A stretch of 64,000 nucleotides of DNA, from assembly GCA_039704465.1 (NCBI GenBank), contig JASFAU010000006.1:496001-560000 (forward strand), read 5' to 3'. The stretch is from Plasmodiophora brassicae. Taxonomy: Eukaryota > Endomyxa > Phytomyxea > Plasmodiophorida > Plasmodiophoridae. The position numbers were made by a program, and so were the translations under genes. The first letter of the stretch is position 1; each line of letters begins with the position of its first letter. The notes below the pieces were generated by a model. The model ran no database searches, was not told where the DNA came from, and saw only the letters and a list, made by a program, of their open reading frames with translations. This document shows positions 17,836 to 28,463 of the stretch, piece after piece.

Positions 17836-18168
17836 GATGCCACTCTCACTCCGACAACGACTCCGGTTTGAACGGTTCGGAACGCGGGCCGCAATCCCAG
17901 TCAATTCGCAAAACTCCGCCAGTGCTATATTTAGGCGTAGCCACCACACCGCAAATCGCGACGGGATGGCGCCCCATCGTTCTAGCAAGTAGGAGAACGG
18001 GATTACCAATGTTTTACACGTATTCGCCACATAAACAACGACGCCATTCGCAACCTGATCGCTCGTTATCGTTCACGATCGTAACCTGCTACCTACATAG
18101 TTTTCCTGCACTACCAATGTAGGTAGTCCGACACTGGGCGTCGCATTGTATCCAATTGTGCTGACGGT
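17836..18168. other. Intergenic region without a supported gene
   Basis: Lies upstream of the cytochrome c paralogue and downstream of BUD23, so it should carry the promoter of the former and the 3' flank of the latter. Some direct short repeats (CTACCTACAT / CAATGTAGGTAG) occur near 18090-18125. No coding signal was seen. Confidence 0.4.
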
Positions 18169-19121
18169 TTAGAGTGCGCGCCTGCGCTTTCGCCCAGTAT
18201 ACTTGGAATCGGCAGCAACCTGAATCCCCTTCCGCCTCATGCTCTGCTTCTTCTTTTGGATCCATTCGCGATCTTTGACGCCTTTCTTTCTCTTCTTGGA
18301 CCGGATCCTCAATTCGCCGTTCCCTGAAAATCGAATCGTGCTATTCCGGTTGTGACCAGGTTCCTCGCCAGTCAGTGCCTTGGGCAGATCTTCAGGATTC
18401 GGCATTCCCGCGAACAGGACGAGAAAGTACTTCTTCGCCTTTGTACTATTCGGGTAATCGACGACAACACCGCCGCCAAACCCACACTGCAGAGCGCTCG
18501 ACGAAATCATCTCAATCGCCGATCCCGATTCCGGATAGAACTGGAAAACAGCACGAGCGCCTCTCTTCAAGCAGTTGTAGAGGGACTGGAAGAATTTGGT
18601 CAAGCGCTGCTTCGGATTGTGTGTGCGCTTATCGGCGTTCAGCAACCACTGCAACACAGATACAGAAATTGCACCATCGAAGCTAGCAGGCCGGAAGTAG
18701 AGCCCTTGGCCGATATCGGACAGGAACAAGTCGCCTTCAACCTGCGTACTGATTAAGGCACGGTTGTCCAGTTCTTCGGAAAGACGGCTGACCTCTCGTG
18801 CCACTGCGACATTGAGCATGGATGGCGAAATGTCGCACCCGACCCACATATGACCATGGGCGCTGAGTACTTCGCCTGACAGTCCCGACCCACAGCCAAT
18901 ATCCAGGATGTAAAACGACCGGTCCTCGGGAAGGTTCAACAGCTCAATGGCACGATCCGTCATGGCTGATTGGATCTCGATCATTCGCGTACTACAGGGT
19001 TTCGTCAGCAACTATCCAAAGAGCACATAGACTGCGCACGGCCGTACTTTGCAGCGTACTTCTTCGATTCCTCCTCATTGTAGAAGACCTCCGGTGGGTT
19101 CAGATGTTCAGGCCTGCTCAT
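18169..19121 (-). CDS. BUD23: 18S rRNA (guanine-N7) methyltransferase BUD23/WBSCR22
   Basis: SAM-dependent enzyme that makes m7G in the small-subunit rRNA and supports pre-40S export, with TRMT112 as partner. Exon 1 starts at 19121: MSRPEHLNPPEVFYNEEESK, the characteristic BUD23 N-terminus (xRPEHxxPPExFYxxxEAxKY). An intron (GTCTAT...CTGTAG) joins it to TRMIEIQSAMTDRAIELLNLP. SAM motif I is LDIGCGSGLSGEVL, followed by GCDISPSML, GDLFLSDIG, FDGAISVSVLQWL and FGGGVVVDYPNS. The basic tail (KKRKKGVKDREWIQKKKQ...KYTGRKRR) is also diagnostic. Full family length. Confidence 0.96.
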
Positions 19122-19646
19122 GGCGGTCACCAGTCGCCACGGAATGACTCGGTAGGTCCGCGACGGACTCCGCGCACATTCTCTGCTATCCGATGTCGAA
19201 GCTCCCTACGTTCGCACCGCGATTTCGTTCGTGCCAAGCATCCCGCCAAAGCGACACGTTCCCCATGCTGGTTCCTATCAGACGGCGATCGCCACGCGAT
19301 GACCGTTTATCGCGATTCTGGAATTAGGAACGTCGCGAGCGCATAAATGTAGTGGTGCGCGCGGGGGTACCGCGGGGTTAGAAGTCAATTGCCACGTGAT
19401 ACCGCACGGCGTACGGCGTACCCTGTTGGCGGCGACCTTGAGTAAAAATCGGATCGGGCGCGCGCGCGCTCTACGGCGGCATACGCCCAATTTGCGTGGC
19501 ATCGAGCGCATCGCTGTTGGTCTTGTGGCGGGGCTTGAACAGCATAGTGTGCGTGCATAGCCGTCGGATGCCTTGATTAGCGTCCCACTGAAGCCGACCG
19601 TCACAGGTAGACGACCACCGATCCTGAGTTCACATTACGATCTACG
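19122..19646. other. Divergent intergenic region between BUD23 and cytochrome c paralogue 2
   Basis: About 520 bases holding both promoters. A short run of alternating GCGCGCGCGC is present near 19458. ORFs on either strand here show no family resemblance. Confidence 0.4.
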
Positions 19647-20068
19647 ATGGGGGACGTAAAGAAGGGCGCCAAGGTAGGCCGTCCTGGATGATATGCCGTC
19701 GACTATCGTTTAACCGCCCGGTTGGTAAGATCTTCAAGACGAAGTGCAGCACGTGCCACACGGTTGATGCCGGTGGTGCCCACAAACAGGGACCCAACCT
19801 GAACGGCCTGATAGGCCGTGCGGCTGGCACTGCTGAAGGATACAGCTACACGAAGGCCAACAAGGAGAGTGGAATCGTCTGGAACGAGGACCACCTTGAC
19901 AAGTACCTGACGAACCCGAAGAAGTCCGCGAAGCCTGTCACATCAGTAATGCTCTGTTGGTCTGACCATGTCGTTAGGTACATTCCCGGTACGAAGATGG
20001 TGTTCGCCGGTCTCAAGAAGAAGGAGGAGCGTGCCGACCTGATCGCCTTCCTGAAGACCCCTGAGTGA
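19647..20068 (+). CDS. Cytochrome c, paralogue 2
   Basis: Exon 1 (19647-19673) encodes MGDVKKGAK. The intron 19674-19729 starts GTAGGC and ends GGTAAG. Exon 2 resumes [16 protein letters not shown] with the CxxCH haem site, then [19 protein letters not shown] and [10 protein letters not shown] second intron (GTCCGC...GTTAG, about 19925-19978) leads to [17 protein letters not shown] with the axial Met, ending LKTPE at 20068. Introns match paralogue 1 in position. The proteins differ mainly near the N-terminus, after CxxCH and at the C-terminus. Confidence 0.95.
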
Positions 20069-20200
20069 ACACACATGTTTGCTTATCACTGAACAACCGT
20101 GTCGCGATCGCAACCAATACACGGCGCCTGCCCAGGAACTATTCATTGAGCATTTTGTATTCTTAGAACAACGTGGCGATACACCAAGACGAAACCTAGA

Positions 20201-22432
20201 TCAAGAGCTCATGATAGCGTCGCCATCGCCATTGTCACCACCGAATCCATAGTCCAGCTTCTTCTCCTTTGGCGGACTCCACACAGGAGCATCCAGATCG
20301 GCGTAGGAAACCATTCGACGGCGCTTCAAATGATCTGGCACGGGCGCCGCAGGGGCAGGGTATTCAGCAGACGGCGCACCTCTTCCCGGCTGAAACAGAT
20401 GTCAGGCAATATCGTCGACAATCCCAACAAACGCGCAACATACCCGAATGTCATCGTAGAAGCCGTGTCGACGGTGGGCAGATCCTCTTCCGATTCCACC
20501 CGGCTTATAGAGCGTAACGCCATACTGCGAAGGATGCCCGGCGTGAGCCGTGGACGGAGGCAGCTGGGGCCTATCCGGATCCGCTCGGAACGCCTCGAAA
20601 TACGCCGTACGAACGCGGTTGATGATCTCTTCTTCGCATTCATTAGGATGCTTCAACTTCAAGTGTTTGGCGACGAACTCGGCACCCCGGAAAAGCTTGG
20701 CACACAGACCACAGCGGAATTTCGATTCGGATTCCTGAGACGTCTGGAATAGCATATTCAGTCTTCGAGCAGAATGTCCCCTGACTAAGCGGTTACGTGA
20801 GCATCAATAAAGGGCGTCAGGGCCGTCTGCCGAATGACTTCGGGATCGCGAGATGGCGCTGGCGCAATGATACGGGCCCCGATCTTTTTATCAAGTTCCG
20901 ACGCCCATTGTTCAAGAGCTTCCGCAGGTGGTTCCACTGACGTCCTGATTAGTACAACCTGGTGTTATTCAATTGCTTCGAGCCGTACCTGCAACAGGCG
21001 CCGCGCCATCCGTACAGGGAAGAGGGGCACGACGATGGACGAGCTGGCATTTAGAGCGTAACTCTTCCTCGTCAATAGCTGGCGGCGCAGTCAGCACAAC
21101 AACGTAAACAGTGAAATGCCTGGCCCCACGTACCGCACAGTGCGCAGTAGTAACAGGTATTGTACACAAAACGTAAATATGTCTGAACAATGTTCAACGC
21201 GCGAAGATTGTCCAAAGTTTCAGAGCCCGAAACTTCTGGGAACTGGACACCACCGTCAGAGAAGCTGTTGCGAATACGAACGCCTCGTCAGGCGGATACG
21301 TACGTCAAACGGTTCCGAGCCAGCCTCCGCATCGAGTTTGTGCGCTAAAAGAGTCGCCTGCGACAGATCCGTCGCGATGCGTTCGGGAGTCAGTGCGATG
21401 GATGGCGCGAATTTCGGCTGCCGATTGGACTCCTGTTTCATCGATCGTCAGCTACAGCATAGGCAAACATTACACACACGCAATGACCGAGTTAGGCACA
21501 AGGGACAGCGTGTACCAAGAGTTGACAGGTTTGCCCTGCAGCTCTTTCAGAGCAGCGGCACAGTCAGCCTGCGAGTGGAAGAAAGCCCAGCCGAAGCGGG
21601 AGAAACCACGAAGACGATTGGGTTCGGAGAGAATAATTCGGTCAAAGCCCGGTGCCGCTGCGAACGCATCGCGGAGGGCGCTGCGGGCAAGCGATGAAGG
21701 AATGGATCGAATGAATAAAGCATTTTCGTAGAACGTCTGCGCATTGGATTCCGTCTGCATGTCGCCGTCTAACGTCTCCCCTTCCTTAAGATCGTATAGC
21801 AGGCTGGGAAACGTCTTCTCCGGATGATCCGACGACAAAGCGTTCTTGAAAGCGTCACGCCGTACCGACGATGCCTCCACTGCTCGCACAGAGCGCTCAA
21901 GCACGACCAACGGATGATAACGTTCCTAAAGTGTTCAAATAAGAGGCCGAGTAGACGTACACATGTGAAGGACGCAATACCTGCAACCATTCTTCGTCTT
22001 TGTACTGATGAAAGAACTTACGGTCTTGTCGTAGAATGAAGTCTTCCTTGTACTGAGCGTAGGCATCTTGGCTGACAGTACCGCCCTGCATATCCGCGAA
22101 CTACGGGCGATATATGAGGTAACGATCATCGTCGTATTCCCCACATGGCATACCTGTTTGTAAGTGAGAAGTGGGCCCTCTAGTGGAACTCGTGCTGAAG
22201 AACGGCGAGGTGGCGATCGGGTACGATAGTTACTCCGTCGCGGCGAGAAACCCCGTCGTCGCCTGGGCGACAAGGACCGGCGGGCAGCGGTTCGCCTCGC
22301 AGGCGACCGCGACCGCGACCGGGATCCTCGCCGACGCCGTGGTGGACTCTGCGATCGCGACGACGACGGCGATCGGGACCGATCCGGCGACGCCGGTATG
22401 ATGCGTCCGAAGTCATCGACACGCGACGTCAT
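20201..22432 (-). CDS. ARS2/SERRATE RNA-processing factor
   Basis: Nuclear adaptor linking the cap-binding complex to small-RNA processing, 3'-end formation and RNA decay. The start at 22432 opens an Arg/Ser/Pro-rich N-terminus. Next comes the family block QYKEDFILRQDRKFFHQYKDEEW (about 22070-21990), a charged DUF-type segment, an RRM-like stretch (ALFIRSIPSSLARSALRDAF, FGWAFFHSQADCAAAL, about 21720-21560), SIALTPERIATDLSQA, and near 20740 the signature zinc finger FRCGLCAKLFRGAEFVAKHLKLKH followed by YFEAFRADPDRPQLPP. The C-terminus has SYADLDAP and ends at 20201. Zn ligands C-x2-C...H-x4-H are visible. At least five short introns interrupt it. Confidence 0.92.
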
Positions 22433-22716
22433 CGTGGTGCCGCAAACGCTGAATGCAGCCAGCGCACGAATGCCGTGGCAGACTGCGGACGACTTATCGA
22501 CTCCGCCGCGGCGTCCGCCGGACTCTACGTTGACCGTGATCAGTGTAAGTGCACCGACCGAAATGGACTGGTATCAGTTATAATGCAACGATAGGTCAGG
22601 CGGGACGTCCAATCATGTCTGTACGATCAAGAGTTTATCGTTACTGGAACTGTAAGGGCACGCCATCTGCGCGACGGGACGCCTGTATTCTGCCAAATAT
22701 TCTCCACTTGCAGTTC

Positions 22717-23302
22717 CTAAGCCGTCTGCGAGGAGGCAATGTGCTCTGATATTGTTCGGAATGCTGTACGCGCAGTCATCTGGACGGAGGAAGCGTCCCG
22801 GAGAAGCACCGTAACGTGAAGGTCACGGTTTTCGCCATGGGGATACGTTTTCTTTGTTCCAATGACAAAGCTGGCAGGCTGACGTGACGGTTTCGTGACG
22901 TTGGTGAGATGTGTTTGAATGCGGCTCTTCCATCGTCCAATCGCGATACGAGTTTCTGGACGGTTCACGTCATAGACGAAAATGAACGCGTCGATAAGGT
23001 GCAGAATGTCCCGCATTAAAACGGCGTGCCGCATGTTACCGGACGTATCCCTACCGCGATACCGTCAATGACACTTTGATTCCGACTAGGTACCGAGCTC
23101 CCTACCAAATGTGTAGGGCAAGCCCCAGATCTGGGTATTTGGCCAGATGGAATTCGCGCCCTATGGTAGGCGTCACCGATGGGAAGTACCGATTTTCTGT
23201 CGACAGGTGTCGTGCAAGCGTCGTCTTGCCAACCCCTTTGTCACCGACGAGCATAATGCTCAATGTCCGCTCAGCCACGTCGGCCTTGGGATCGGCAGAC
23301 AT
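22717..23302 (-). CDS. Atypical Rab/Ras-like small GTPase
   Basis: The start at 23302 (MSADPKADVAERTLSIML) leads directly to the P-loop GDKGVGKTTL, then a switch-I-like TPTIGREF. An intron (GTAGGG...CGGTAG, about 23104-23050) joins WDTSGN, the switch II motif in which the usual DTAGQ Gln is Asn. Next are IDAFIFVYDVNRPET and FVIGTKKTY, where the usual NKxD guanine-specificity motif is absent. The end at 22717 lacks an obvious CAAX box or double-Cys prenylation motif. It resembles Rab-like/RabL GTPases. The changed switch II and G4 motifs suggest altered nucleotide handling or loss of GTPase activity. Confidence 0.75.
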
Positions 23303-23876
23303 AGGTTTCTTCAGCAGAAAACGGAACGGTGATCGGAAACGAAAGCGCGGTTGCCGAAACGGGAAGCAGCCACCGCAGCATCGTGCTTCGGCGTTCTCCT
23401 TTAGGGAGAGCACCGCAGGAATGACGGCCACCATAAGGGTGGCGACAAAGACGCGCTGGAACAGCATAACTAGTGCTGTGGAACCACGTCCTCGCTGATA
23501 TGGTTCGGCAGAGAACAGCGTGGCCCAGGCGAATGGCGTTGATGCCCTCACGTTGGCCCGTAAGCCAGGGAGGCTCCCGCCTGCCCGTCGATTGCCAGTT
23601 GAGGTCGCCGTTCAGTCTACGTGACAGGCTGATTTTCGAATCTACTACAGCCTGCACACAGTTGGGGCTGCAACGCCCAGCCTCACCCCACCTCTAGTCC
23701 TAGTGTACACACAGACACACAGACAAGCGTCGCGATCGCAAGCGCTAGGGGTGAGACAGGCGGGCTATCGGCAGTGGTGGACTCTCATAAGCATCGACCT
23801 TCCCCCAGGTCGTGCCTGATTGTTTGTCCATCATCAACCGCGCTTGTCGGGCGATTAAAACAACTACTACCTGCCG
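23303..23876. other. Divergent intergenic region between the Rab-like gene and Cdc25-like gene 1
   Basis: About 570 bases expected to hold both promoters. A minus-strand ORF continues upstream of the GTPase start with a hydrophobic stretch (about 23400-23470), but I treat it as leader. A CACACAGACACACAG tract occurs near 23705-23720. No independent gene is supported. Confidence 0.4.
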
Positions 23877-24608
23877 ATGGCATCGCCTGCACCCTGGACA
23901 CCTGGGCCACGCCCGACGACTTCGTTTCTTGCCAGTGTCAAGAATCGGATCTCGCCCGACACACCCGACGGCAGCGTGGAGTCACCAGTCGAGACGACAC
24001 GTCACGTGCGATGCGTCGCGGGTGCCGCCGTTGATGGCCCTGCTGAACTGGCCGAACCGGCATTGCCAACGGTTGATGCTGCTGGGAGGTCCATCCCTCT
24101 GGTGTCCTGCGATATCGTCGCTGCCCTAATCAGCGAAGGTCGCGACGACGTCCTCATCGTCGACTGCCGGTACGACTACGAACACGCTGGCGGCCACCTG
24201 CCTGGCGCGGTCTCCGTCAACACATTCGAAGCCCTTGTACAGCTGCACGAAGACCTCCGACATTCACCCAGACGCCCCGTTATCGTCGTGTTCCACTGCG
24301 AGTTCAGCCAGCAGCGCGCCCCGAAATCGTTCGCCGCCTTCCGCGCCCTGGACCGCGCGGCGAACATCTACCCGCTGCTGACATTCCCTCAAATGTTCGT
24401 CATGGAAGGCGGGTATCGTCAGTTCTTCCACACGCACCCGACCGTGTGCAGCCCGAGCAACTACGTCCCCATGCACGATCCTGTCCTCAGCAAACTCTGG
24501 CGGAAACAAACCGTCGCCTGTAAACGGTCGTGGGCGAAGCGCAAGGCACCATCTCTAGAACGATCCTCCAGTGGCGAACGGACCAATGTAAAACGATTCG
24601 AATTCTAA
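23877..24608 (+). CDS. Cdc25-like rhodanese-fold phosphatase, copy 1
   Basis: Probable dual-specificity phosphatase of the Cdc25 family, which activates cyclin-dependent kinases by removing inhibitory phosphates. One exon, about 243 residues. The N-terminal 70 residues are Pro/Ser-rich. The rhodanese domain shows LIVDCRYDYEHAGGHLPGAVSVN (family: xIxDCRYxYEYxGGHIxGAxN) and the catalytic loop VVFHCEFSQQRAPKSF with CX5R (Cys and Arg both present), then YPQ-type FPQMFVMEGGYRQFF. The C-terminus is Lys/Arg-rich. It is much shorter than animal Cdc25, lacking a long regulatory N-terminus. A paralogue lies 1.5 kb downstream on the same strand. Confidence 0.9.
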   Translation: MASPAPWTPGPRPTTSFLASVKNRISPDTPDGSVESPVETTRHVRCVAGAAVDGPAELAEPALPTVDAAGRSIPLVSCDIVAALISEGRDDVLIVDCRYDYEHAGGHLPGAVSVNTFEALVQLHEDLRHSPRRPVIVVFHCEFSQQRAPKSFAAFRALDRAANIYPLLTFPQMFVMEGGYRQFFHTHPTVCSPSNYVPMHDPVLSKLWRKQTVACKRSWAKRKAPSLERSSSGERTNVKRFEF

Positions 24609-24729
24609 TCAGGAACGCGCATCCAGAACGGTCACCGCCGGGGTACGAAGCGCTGTGCGCCTACGAATACCGACAGCGGAAGTGTGTCGATCAAAGTGCG
24701 TGACCAGTGAGTGACCACTGTGGGCCGAG

Positions 24730-25466
24730 ATGACGCCAGAGGGCAGCACGCGCCCGTCGGCATCGCGACCCAGGCCTCTGATCAGCGCGGCCGGGAACCG
24801 GATGGTGCGCCAAACGGGTGAGTACCGGGACGAGGAGACGATTCGAAGGGATGCTCTGGCGACGGCGCTGGCGACCGAAGAACTGGGCGCGAACACGCTG
24901 GTCCAGTTGAGAAGACAGACGGGTAGGCGTTAGCTGATCGTATTGACGGGGCGCAGCATCTAAGTATGGATTGTGCAGAACAAATGGAGAACATGAGCGG
25001 AGAGTTGGCGGAGGTTGATGCAGATCTAACCCGGACCCAGAGGACGATTCGATCGATGCGATCGTTCTCCGGTCGGGTCAAGAACTGGTTCTCAAAGTCG
25101 GAACCACTATCGGAAATCGAGGAGCGTCGTGCGTCGCGACAGGCATCAGCATCGAATGGTTCGCGGGAAACACGGTCACAATATGAACTGAACAAGCTAA
25201 CGTATGCTACGTTTGTAACGCTTACGCGTTACCGTTGTCATTTATTGGAACTTAGACGGACACGCCAAGAGCGACGTGACTCTACAGATCCCAGTGCACA
25301 GGTTGATGCTCTTCATGCCGTCGTCAGGAATCTCAGTGCCATGGCCAGCGATATGCACAGCGAACTCTCTATCCAGAACGACCTGCTCAACGATATCGAC
25401 AAAGACATGACCTCTGTTCAGACCAGTTTGGCTAACCAAACCCGCCAGCTCAAGAAGATGCTGTAA
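24730..25466 (+). CDS. SNAP-25/SNAP-29-type Qb/Qc SNARE
   Basis: Membrane-fusion protein contributing two helices to the SNARE bundle. The Qb helix starts at ETIRRDALATALATEELG. An intron (GTCCAG donor after 24899, GCGCAG acceptor at about 24956) restores the heptad register as TLHLSMDCAEQMENM, placing the zero-layer Gln exactly where SNAP-25 has it. A linker with RSFSGRVKNWFSKSEP follows (FxGxxKNxFxK is shared with SNAP-29/SNAP-25 linkers). The Qc helix is LSAMASDMHSELSIQNDLLNDID, with its zero-layer Gln in SIQN. It ends KKML at 25466. There is no palmitoylated Cys cluster in the linker, which favours a SNAP-29-like soluble form. Confidence 0.88.
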
Positions 25467-25488
25467 ATATTATTGTATGCAAGACATG

Positions 25489-25847
25489 TTAAATTAACAT
25501 CCTTTGGAGTTCATACACGCGCCACCGCGCTCGGCTTTGCCCTTGCGTGACACTGATTAGTGGGTCAGTATCGTCAAACGACGACGTGCTCCGCAGATCG
25601 TGCCCGACACGTGCTCTTCCTGGAGCGAGCAAGCCGCTGCTCCTTGCGACCATTGAGATGTCTTTACCTGTATGCCTCTGAAGCGACGTAGGCAGCCACG
25701 TGCGTGTCACCGGCCGACTGGAACTTTCCGGCCTACCAGGTACATACGCGCCTGGCCCTGGTGGCCGAGGTCTATTCCTGCGGCATTACGGTTTTCGCGT
25801 ACAGGTCCAGGGCGGGGCGTTTGAAATTTGTCCCCGAGCGGCCGCAT
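25489..25847 (-). CDS. Small hypothetical protein
   Basis: Not recognised. A plausible two-exon model starts at 25847 (MRPLGDKFQTPRPGPV), is spliced with a GTAGGC donor near 25730 and a CTTCAG acceptor near 25683, and continues HTGKDISMVARSS, then SFDDTDPLISVTQGQ, ending VYELQRMLI at 25489. The product would be basic and about 100 residues long, with no membrane segment or signal peptide. It is convergent with the SNARE gene 22 bp away. The splice signals are good, but no family match supports it. Confidence 0.35.
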
Positions 25848-26089
25848 GAAGGTTGGCACCGTAGGGGGGGTCCCTGGGGGATCGAGCGGAGCGGGGCATC
25901 TGTTTGCCCACCCCAGGACAGGGAGGCCTGGGGCGCCCGCCGGCATCCTACGCGCGTATCAGACATTGCGAGGGGTCGGCCTCTACGGCGTCGTCGCATC
26001 GGCACACGATACAATCGCAAAATCGTCGCCCCGGCCGTGCATAACCGGATCCGTTACCACGATCGATCGTGTACCTCGCCGGCATTGTC

Positions 26090-26821
26090 ATGATGTTGAC
26101 CTCGCCTGTGTTCGTGCCGACGCGCGGCTCGCTGTTCCCGGAAGCCTTGGACATGTCGCCGGCGCCGCGGCGCCTGTGCTTCCCGACGACGCCTGCTGCC
26201 GTCGAGCCTTCGTCACCGGCCACACCCCCGTGTGATCTGCAGTGCGAGGTCACGTCCATCCTGCCGACGGTTCGGAACCACTTCGTGTCCTGCGACACGG
26301 TCGCGGCGATGATCACCGGCCAGATCCTGTGCGGCGCCCCATTCCTCATCGTCGACTGTCGCTACGACTACGAGCACGCCGGCGGTCATCTTCCTGGGGC
26401 CATCTCCATCAACCGCCACGATCATCTGAAACGACTGCACGACGAACTTCGAAGAGTGTCCGAACGTCCCGCCGTCATCATCTTCCACTGCGAGTTCAGC
26501 CAGCAGCGCGCCCCGAAATCCTTCGCTGCTTTCCGCGCCCTGGACCGTTCCGCCAACATGTACCCCGCGTTATCCTTCCCGCAGATGTTCGTCATGGAAG
26601 GCGGGTACCGCAAGTTCTTCGCCCTGCATCCAACGCTATGCAGCCCGAACGGTTACGTCCCCATGTCGCACCCGGAGCTCAGCAAGGCCTGGCGCAAGCA
26701 GGCCATGGAGTGTAGAAAATCCTGGACGAAAAAGAAGTCGCAGTTCAGGGAGGTTGACGCGGTCGTCGTGACGCCCCGAGCGGCACCTCAGAAACGGTTC
26801 ACGTTCGCATCGCCAGTATAG
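26090..26821 (+). CDS. Cdc25-like rhodanese-fold phosphatase, copy 2
   Basis: Tandem paralogue of the gene at 23877. The first in-frame ATGs are at 26090 and 26093. The catalytic half is nearly the same: LIVDCRYDYEHAGGHLPGA, IIFHCEFSQQRAPKSFAAF with the CX5R loop intact, and FPQMFVMEGGYRKFF. The N-terminal region (PRRLCFPTTPAAVEPSSPA) and the Lys-rich C-terminus (KKKSQFREVDAVVVTPRAA) differ from copy 1, so the two may have different regulation or partners. Intronless like copy 1. The SNARE gene lies between the two copies. Confidence 0.9.
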   Translation: MMLTSPVFVPTRGSLFPEALDMSPAPRRLCFPTTPAAVEPSSPATPPCDLQCEVTSILPTVRNHFVSCDTVAAMITGQILCGAPFLIVDCRYDYEHAGGHLPGAISINRHDHLKRLHDELRRVSERPAVIIFHCEFSQQRAPKSFAAFRALDRSANMYPALSFPQMFVMEGGYRKFFALHPTLCSPNGYVPMSHPELSKAWRKQAMECRKSWTKKKSQFREVDAVVVTPRAAPQKRFTFASPV

Positions 26822-27259
26822 CCAGCACACTGTGCAGGCCGGGCGCCCCGCTCCGCATCTCGAATATATCTGCGATCCTTAACATTACGTGCCGGCGACC
26901 CAGATACACGCTGCACACACTCTCGTCAGGCCGTAACCTGCAGATCGCCCAAGTTTAATCATTGGTCCGACGAAGGGTCAGGTGGGCACACGTCTACAGA
27001 CGTTTCATTGTGAGTAACGGGGCGACAGCACCGCGTCAGGTTCGGTGGGGCGCGTTCGACCCGGGGCCGGTTATAGAGAATGGGATCGGATTCGGCGCGC
27101 GGTGCTGTGACTGTCCGGCGATTGGCGAGGTAGTAGGTGCGACAACCGGTCCCCGACCACGTCGGACGTGAGACGCGGGACGGCGGCCGGAGCGCCCGAC
27201 ACTCGACAACGACGACGACGACCGGATCGCGTTGGGCGAGCGTCCTCCTCCGTGTGCGG
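26822..27259. other. Intergenic region upstream of the STK16-like kinase
   Basis: About 440 bases; expected to hold the kinase promoter. GC-rich with short inverted segments near 27040-27180. No gene with family support was seen. Confidence 0.4.
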
Positions 27260-28439
27260 ATGTTCTGCGTGTCGATCTGGGCATGGATCCAGAAGCTGTT
27301 CGCGCCCGTCGTCGAGTACCATCTGGAACGTCGCAGTGTACAACTCATCAGCACTATTGCCGAGGGCGGATTCGCGTTTATCGACCTCGTATGCTGCGTC
27401 ACTAGGCGCGACGGTTTATCCACGAGACTTAGGCCGCTCTGATAGGTTGAAGATAGACGGACCAAGGAGCGGTTCGCGCTGAAACGATTGCTCTGCCAGA
27501 GCCAGGAACAATTGCAGACGGCACGACACGAACGCGACATCATGGCGCGTTTGAACCACCCGAACATCATGAAGATGATTGATATGGGCGAGGTCAAGGA
27601 CGATAACGGGCAGACGATGGTCCTGCTTCTGCTACCATTGTGCCCGCGTGGCAGCCTGCTGGGCGAGATACAATGGCGCCGGCAGTCGAAAGTCTGGTTT
27701 CCTGAGCACGAAATGCTGACGCTGTTCCAGGCCATCTGCCAGGCTGTTGGGTATATGCATGCATGCCAACCCAGCCTGGCACATCGCGACCTCAAGGTCG
27801 GAGATGCGCGCCTCATTCCCTCGATGACCTTGTTCTGACAGCAGTGTACGAAGCCAGGGAACGTTCTTCTTGATGACAAGGTTGGAGCACTGCTGACGGA
27901 TTTCGGATCAACTTGCGGCGCGGATGTCCACGTCGTCAGCCGACAGGAAGCGATGCGTATCCAGGAGCAGGCCAGCATACATTCGACAATCTCGTATCGG
28001 CCTCCCGAGCTGTTTCACGTGAAAGTCGATTCGAAACTGGACGGACGAACAGACGTATGGGGACTGGGTATGTCACTGCGCTGCTGCTTGATCAGCCGGT
28101 ACCTCACACATGGTCGCTGGCAGGTTGTTTACTGTACGCCATGGCGTATGGTCAGTCGCCCCTAGACGAAGTTCTGGATTCGGGCGGCAGCATTGCGCTG
28201 GCTGTCGTGGACCTCAAGATCCGGCATTCTCCTCCCAACAGGTACTCCAAACCGACACGGACACTTATTGATTCGATGCTGTCCAAGAACCTAAAAGACC
28301 GTCCGACGGTAAGGTGTCCCTCAAACCTGTACTGCGCTAGGTCTAAGCATATTCCCAGGTCCCGCAGATCCTTAAAAGTGTCGATAAAATCCTGTCGCAA
28401 ACATCACCTCCGCAAGTATCGCTGCAGATCGAATCCTAA
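27260..28439 (+). CDS. STK16/NAK-family Ser/Thr protein kinase
   Basis: Membrane-associated kinase of the NAK family; STK16 acts at the Golgi and trans-Golgi network. The start at 27260 (MFCVSIWAWIQKLF) puts a Cys near the N-terminus, reminiscent of acylated STK16. The glycine loop is ISTIAEGGFAFIDLV. After an intron (GTATGC...GATAG, about 27389-27442) the catalytic Lys is in RFALKRLL, then HERDIMARLNHPNIMKMI, PLCPRGSLLGEI and HRDLK, an intron, PGNVLLDD-like sequence with LLTDFGST (DFG), and SIHSTISYRPPELF in place of APE. The C-lobe ends DSMLSKNLKDRPT. The last exon ends SLQIES at 28439. The extended activation segment with YRPPELF is typical of NAK kinases. Confidence 0.88.
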
Positions 28440-28463
28440 ATACAGGGAGAATTGGTTTTCATC

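Noticed and set aside
19674..19729. Apparent non-canonical CG 3' splice site in cytochrome c paralogue 2
   Set aside because: Using the later AG (GGTAAG before ATCTTC) gives the same junction, KGAK to IFKTKC, as in paralogue 1, so the splice is canonical.
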